Below are positions 23,464 to 25,375 of a stretch of DNA of 25,375 bases, in pieces (the stretch's first letter is position 1; every line of letters begins with the position of its first letter). A program made the position numbers and the translations under genes. This DNA comes from an uncultured Collinsella sp. Lineage in GTDB: Bacteria > Actinomycetota > Coriobacteriia > Coriobacteriales > Coriobacteriaceae. Under the pieces are notes generated by a model. It made no database searches. It was not told the DNA's origin and worked only from the letters and a program-made list of their open reading frames with translations. Location of the stretch: NCBI GenBank assembly GCA_900540985.1, contig UQIC01000031.1:1-25375 (forward strand). Reading direction: 5' to 3'.

Positions 23464-23496
23464 TGGCCCCGGCTCCATCGCGAGTCGGGGCTTTTG
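23464..23496 (+). terminator. Rho-independent terminator after xdhD
   Basis: GCCCCGGCT (23466-23474) pairs with AGTCGGGGC (23483-23491) at eight of nine positions, followed by TTTTGTTT, 70 bases after the xdhD stop. It closes the purine cluster. Confidence 0.85.
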
Positions 23497-23516
23497 TTTG
23501 GAGCGCCTCCGCATGC

Positions 23517-23785
23517 GGAAACTGTGTCCCGGAATCGTGCCTCAGAATGGGATGCACTTTCCGGAACAGCAGGAAACCGGAAACTGCGTCCCAGTTTGAG
23601 CGTCTATTCCGGGATGCAGTTTCCGCTGGGTGCTTCAGCCGGAAAGCGTGTCCCGTTCTGGGCCTTGATTCCGGGACACGGTTTCCGCTAGGTATGCCAT
23701 ATGGAAGGCGCATCCCATTCTGAGCACTCAATCTGAGATATGGTTTCCGCGGGTGCCGCCAACTGGAAAGTGTGCCCCAGTTTGA
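23517..23785. repeat. Array A: five 62-bp hairpin units
   Basis: GGAAA/GGAAG-type unit starts lie at 23517, 23579, 23641, 23703 and 23765, exactly 62 bases apart. A unit reads GGAAACTGTGTCCC, about 18 bases, GGGATGCACTTTCC, then about 16 variable bases; the two 14-mers are inverted repeats of each other. The fifth unit is partial. Between units the stem bases covary (for example CGTGTC with GACACG). 62 is not a multiple of three, and no gene fits. This fills most of the gap between xdhD and the next gene. Confidence 0.9.
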
Positions 23786-23814
23786 TGGGCAGGCGGGCAT
23801 AAGCTCAACAGCTC

Positions 23815-24813
23815 CTACAGGTCCACCTCGTTGAGCCATGTCGGTAGAGCGGTCTGCCGGATGCCTGCCGTCTGCAGCTTTTTGGCGAGCATTCCTGCCG
23901 AGCGGACCTCGTTTATGGTAAAGCGCAGCAAGGGATGACCGTAGAGCGATAAGTGCGCCTCGCGCTGTCGTTCGGCAACGAGCGCCTCGGCGGTGGTGCG
24001 TCCCGCAAGCATGGTCTGGTCGGTATATTTGACAAGCCCGTCGAGTTCGCCCAGCGTGAGTTCCCGCGCCTGGTGCTCCCAGGCAAAGTCCGTTCGTATG
24101 GGCTTGGCCGAATCGAAGGGGTCCGTCAACTCGTATTGAAGCCAGTCGGGCGCAAAGCCCGTCTCGATCATGACGGCTCGGGCGACCGATTCCCCGCCGC
24201 TCTCGGCGCGGGCGTCGGCATATCGAAGCGTTGTGAGGGCGGTGCGAATCGCGCGACCATTGCGGGCAGTCGCTCGTTGCTCAACGGCCTCCATCAGCTG
24301 TTCCGGCGCAAGGCCGAGCTTTGAGATCGCCGAATCGGCAATGGGCATGCCGTCGGCAAAACCAGTTTGCAGCAGGCAATCTGTGGCCGTTTGGATGGGC
24401 GGCGTTACCGATATGCCGGCTCTGCGTATTGCTCCGGCCGGCTCAATCTGGTGTCGCTGAATATGTGCGCCCGGACGAGCCGACGGCTTTGTCGAGCTGC
24501 AAACATGCACGACGTTCAGGTGTCGCCACGAGACCTCGAGCCCCAGCAGGCAAGCTGCCGAAAACGAGCAGAACGTCCAATCGGGATGGATGATCGCAAG
24601 GGCGCGGAGGATTTCGCAATGGCGTTGCGCTCGGTTGAGTTCATCCCAGCGCGTTTTTCGCGCAAACAACCCCGGCATGGGCGAGACAACCGTGCCGCCG
24701 GTGCGCCGAAGGAGCGCTTTTCGGATCGCCGTGCTCGGGGGAATCAGACAGCGCCCCTCTTGTTCGGCTTGAGTGAGCAGTTGGTCGATGAGCTGGTCAT
24801 TGCAATGGGTCAT
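23815..24813 (-). CDS. AbiEi-like protein with PD-(D/E)XK-type C-terminus, function unknown
   Basis: The 332-residue soluble product has a two-part look. The N-terminal ~165 residues (GLFARKTRWDELN, HPDWTFCSFSAACLLGLEV, VHVCSS, RRAGISVTP-QTATDCLL) resemble AbiEi-type and related hypothetical proteins of actinobacteria. The C-terminus (GGESVAR with Glu208, RTDFAW with Asp242, GELDGLVKY with Glu256 and Lys262, then AERQREAHLSLYGHPLLRFT) resembles the DUF559/Vsr-like nuclease fold. Whether it is an antitoxin, nuclease or neither is undecided, and no toxin partner gene is visible. AAAGGAGG lies nine bases before the ATG. It is flanked on both sides by 62-bp repeat arrays, and a tandem 11-mer lies upstream. 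Confidence 0.7.
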   Translation of the reverse strand: MTHCNDQLIDQLLTQAEQEGRCLIPPSTAIRKALLRRTGGTVVSPMPGLFARKTRWDELNRAQRHCEILRALAIIHPDWTFCSFSAACLLGLEVSWRHLNVVHVCSSTKPSARPGAHIQRHQIEPAGAIRRAGISVTPPIQTATDCLLQTGFADGMPIADSAISKLGLAPEQLMEAVEQRATARNGRAIRTALTTLRYADARAESGGESVARAVMIETGFAPDWLQYELTDPFDSAKPIRTDFAWEHQARELTLGELDGLVKYTDQTMLAGRTTAEALVAERQREAHLSLYGHPLLRFTINEVRSAGMLAKKLQTAGIRQTALPTWLNEVDL

Positions 24814-24869
24814 GAGCTACCGCCTCCTTTTGGGTAGCAAAAACGTATCAGCTGGAACTTGCCGCTCAG

Positions 24870-24891
24870 CTGACCAAAAGCTGACCAAAAT
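24870..24891 (-). promoter_or_regulatory. Tandem 11-mer upstream of the AbiEi-like gene
   Basis: GCTGACCAAAA is repeated twice back to back, about 57 bases upstream of the start codon on the coding (minus) strand side. Read on the minus strand, each copy gives a TTGGTC -35-like hexamer. Possible operator or promoter; no matched -10 was identified with confidence. Confidence 0.35.
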
Positions 24892-25109
24892 CTAACCATG
24901 CAGGTAGATGACCTGCTTTTGGCGACATATTTCTTGTTTGAATCGGTGGGCGGTAATCGGCGACCGTGAACGGTAGCTGGATATGAAGTCTTGGTAAGTT
25001 TCGAGACGTGTACTTTTTGAAAAAGAGCATTCTACCTGCTGTTTTTTGTTTCTGGATCGCATATTTGAAGGCATGTGATAAGGGCGGAGGATCGTCGTCT
25101 TGTACCTGA

Positions 25110-25292
25110 GGAAACCGTGACCCGGAATGAGCGCTCGGAATGGGATGCATTTTCCGGTAGAAGCTTCAGCGGAAAGTGCATCCCAGAATTCAGGCTCAGA
25201 ACGGGACACGCTTTTCGGATGGCATGTTTGGCGGAAACTACGGCCCAGTTTTTGGCTCCAGAACGGGATACATTTTCCGGAACGGTCCACGT
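25110..25292. repeat. Array B: three ~62-bp hairpin units
   Basis: Unit starts GGAAACCGTGACCC at 25110, GGAAAGTGCATCCC at 25171 and GGAAACTACGGCCC at 25233 (61 and 62 bases apart). Each is followed by GGGA(T/C)(G/A)C(A/G)-TTTTCC-type partners. These are the same unit family as array A. The rest of the 24814-25375 gap is A+T-rich with no gene seen. Confidence 0.85.
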
Positions 25293-25325
25293 GCGGTGGT
25301 GTACCGCCTCTTTTGCGTGCGCCGC

Positions 25326-25375
25326 TTGTCGAATTACGTTATAGCTAGCTATATTATAGGAAGATATAATATAGC
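25326..25375. promoter_or_regulatory. Palindrome and possible promoter at the window edge
   Basis: GCTATATTATA (25348-25358) and TATAATATAGC (25365-25375) are perfect inverted repeats with a six-base loop. A TTGTCG (25326-25331) and TATATT (25350-25355) are 18 bases apart and could be a promoter whose -10 lies in the palindrome, suggesting an operator of a gene beyond the window. No T-run. Confidence 0.4.

Noticed and set aside
23399..23740. Small proteins from open frames in array A
   Set aside because: The 62-base period shifts frame at each unit, so any peptide is accidental, and no ribosome-binding sites are seen.
20090..23839. A 1249-codon open frame on the minus strand
   Set aside because: It is antisense to xdhD and the ferredoxin gene, whose products show clear domains. 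The minus frame gives a His/Gly/Ala-rich product with no recognisable motif, a by-product of high G+C and biased codons.
23517..25292. CRISPR array
   Set aside because: Period is 62 bases with covarying stems throughout; there are no identical repeats with unique spacers and no cas genes.

Overview
The window looks like a chromosomal segment of an anaerobic, high-GC Gram-positive gut bacterium. The protein style (r-protein sequences, a DeoR/Gfo pair, a ygfK-ssnA-xdhD purine module) and the abundance of intergenic GGGGAC-type repeats suggest Collinsella or a close relative in Coriobacteriia. That assignment is inference from memory of such genomes, not a database result. No phage genes, IS transposases, tRNAs, rRNAs or CRISPR arrays were found.

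Layout. (1) 1-560: no gene. It holds a very large inverted repeat (131-308) and a structured, promoter/leader-like stretch before rplC. (2) 561-6349, + strand: a block of S10/spc ribosomal protein genes, rplC-rplD-rplW-rplB-rpsS-rplV-rpsC-rplP-rpmC-rpsQ-rplN-rplX. rpsJ is absent from the 560 bases upstream. The block ends at a strong terminator right after rplX instead of running into rplE. Long structured spacers separate rplW/rplB and rpsQ/rplN. (3) 6411-6893: repeat-rich spacer. (4) 6894-8726, +: a Gfo/Idh/MocA oxidoreductase coupled to a DeoR-type regulator. (5) 8844-12014, -: a large U32 (DUF3656) protein followed by an RluA-type pseudouridine synthase, probably both RNA modification. (6) 12393-12770, +: ridA. 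(7) 13011-13673, -: a YheO/DauR-type regulator, divergent from (8) 14019-23395, +: an NCS2 nucleobase permease, ssnA, ygfK, a four-cluster ferredoxin and an XdhD-type molybdenum hydroxylase. (9) 23399-25375: two arrays of 62-bp repeats flanking one minus-strand gene for an AbiEi-like protein with a PD-(D/E)XK-like C-terminus.

How the genes work together. The permease/ssnA/ygfK/ferredoxin/xdhD set is a coherent anaerobic purine pathway: import of a purine, hydrolytic deamination or ring hydrolysis by the amidohydrolase, and hydroxylation or dehydroxylation at the Mo enzyme. Electrons probably pass through the polyferredoxin to or from the flavin/Fe-S protein YgfK. Homologues in E. coli and gut anaerobes have been linked to uric acid/purine breakdown. 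A Fur-like box lies directly over the best promoter of this cluster, which would tie an iron-demanding pathway to iron supply.

The strongest points for a second look are: the 49-bp perfect inverted repeat before rplC; the truncated r-protein operon with repeated leader motifs; the recurring GGGGAC hairpins; the permease in which both key carboxylates of NCS2 carriers align with glutamine; the Fur-like box; and the 62-bp tandem hairpin arrays on both sides of the nuclease-like gene.
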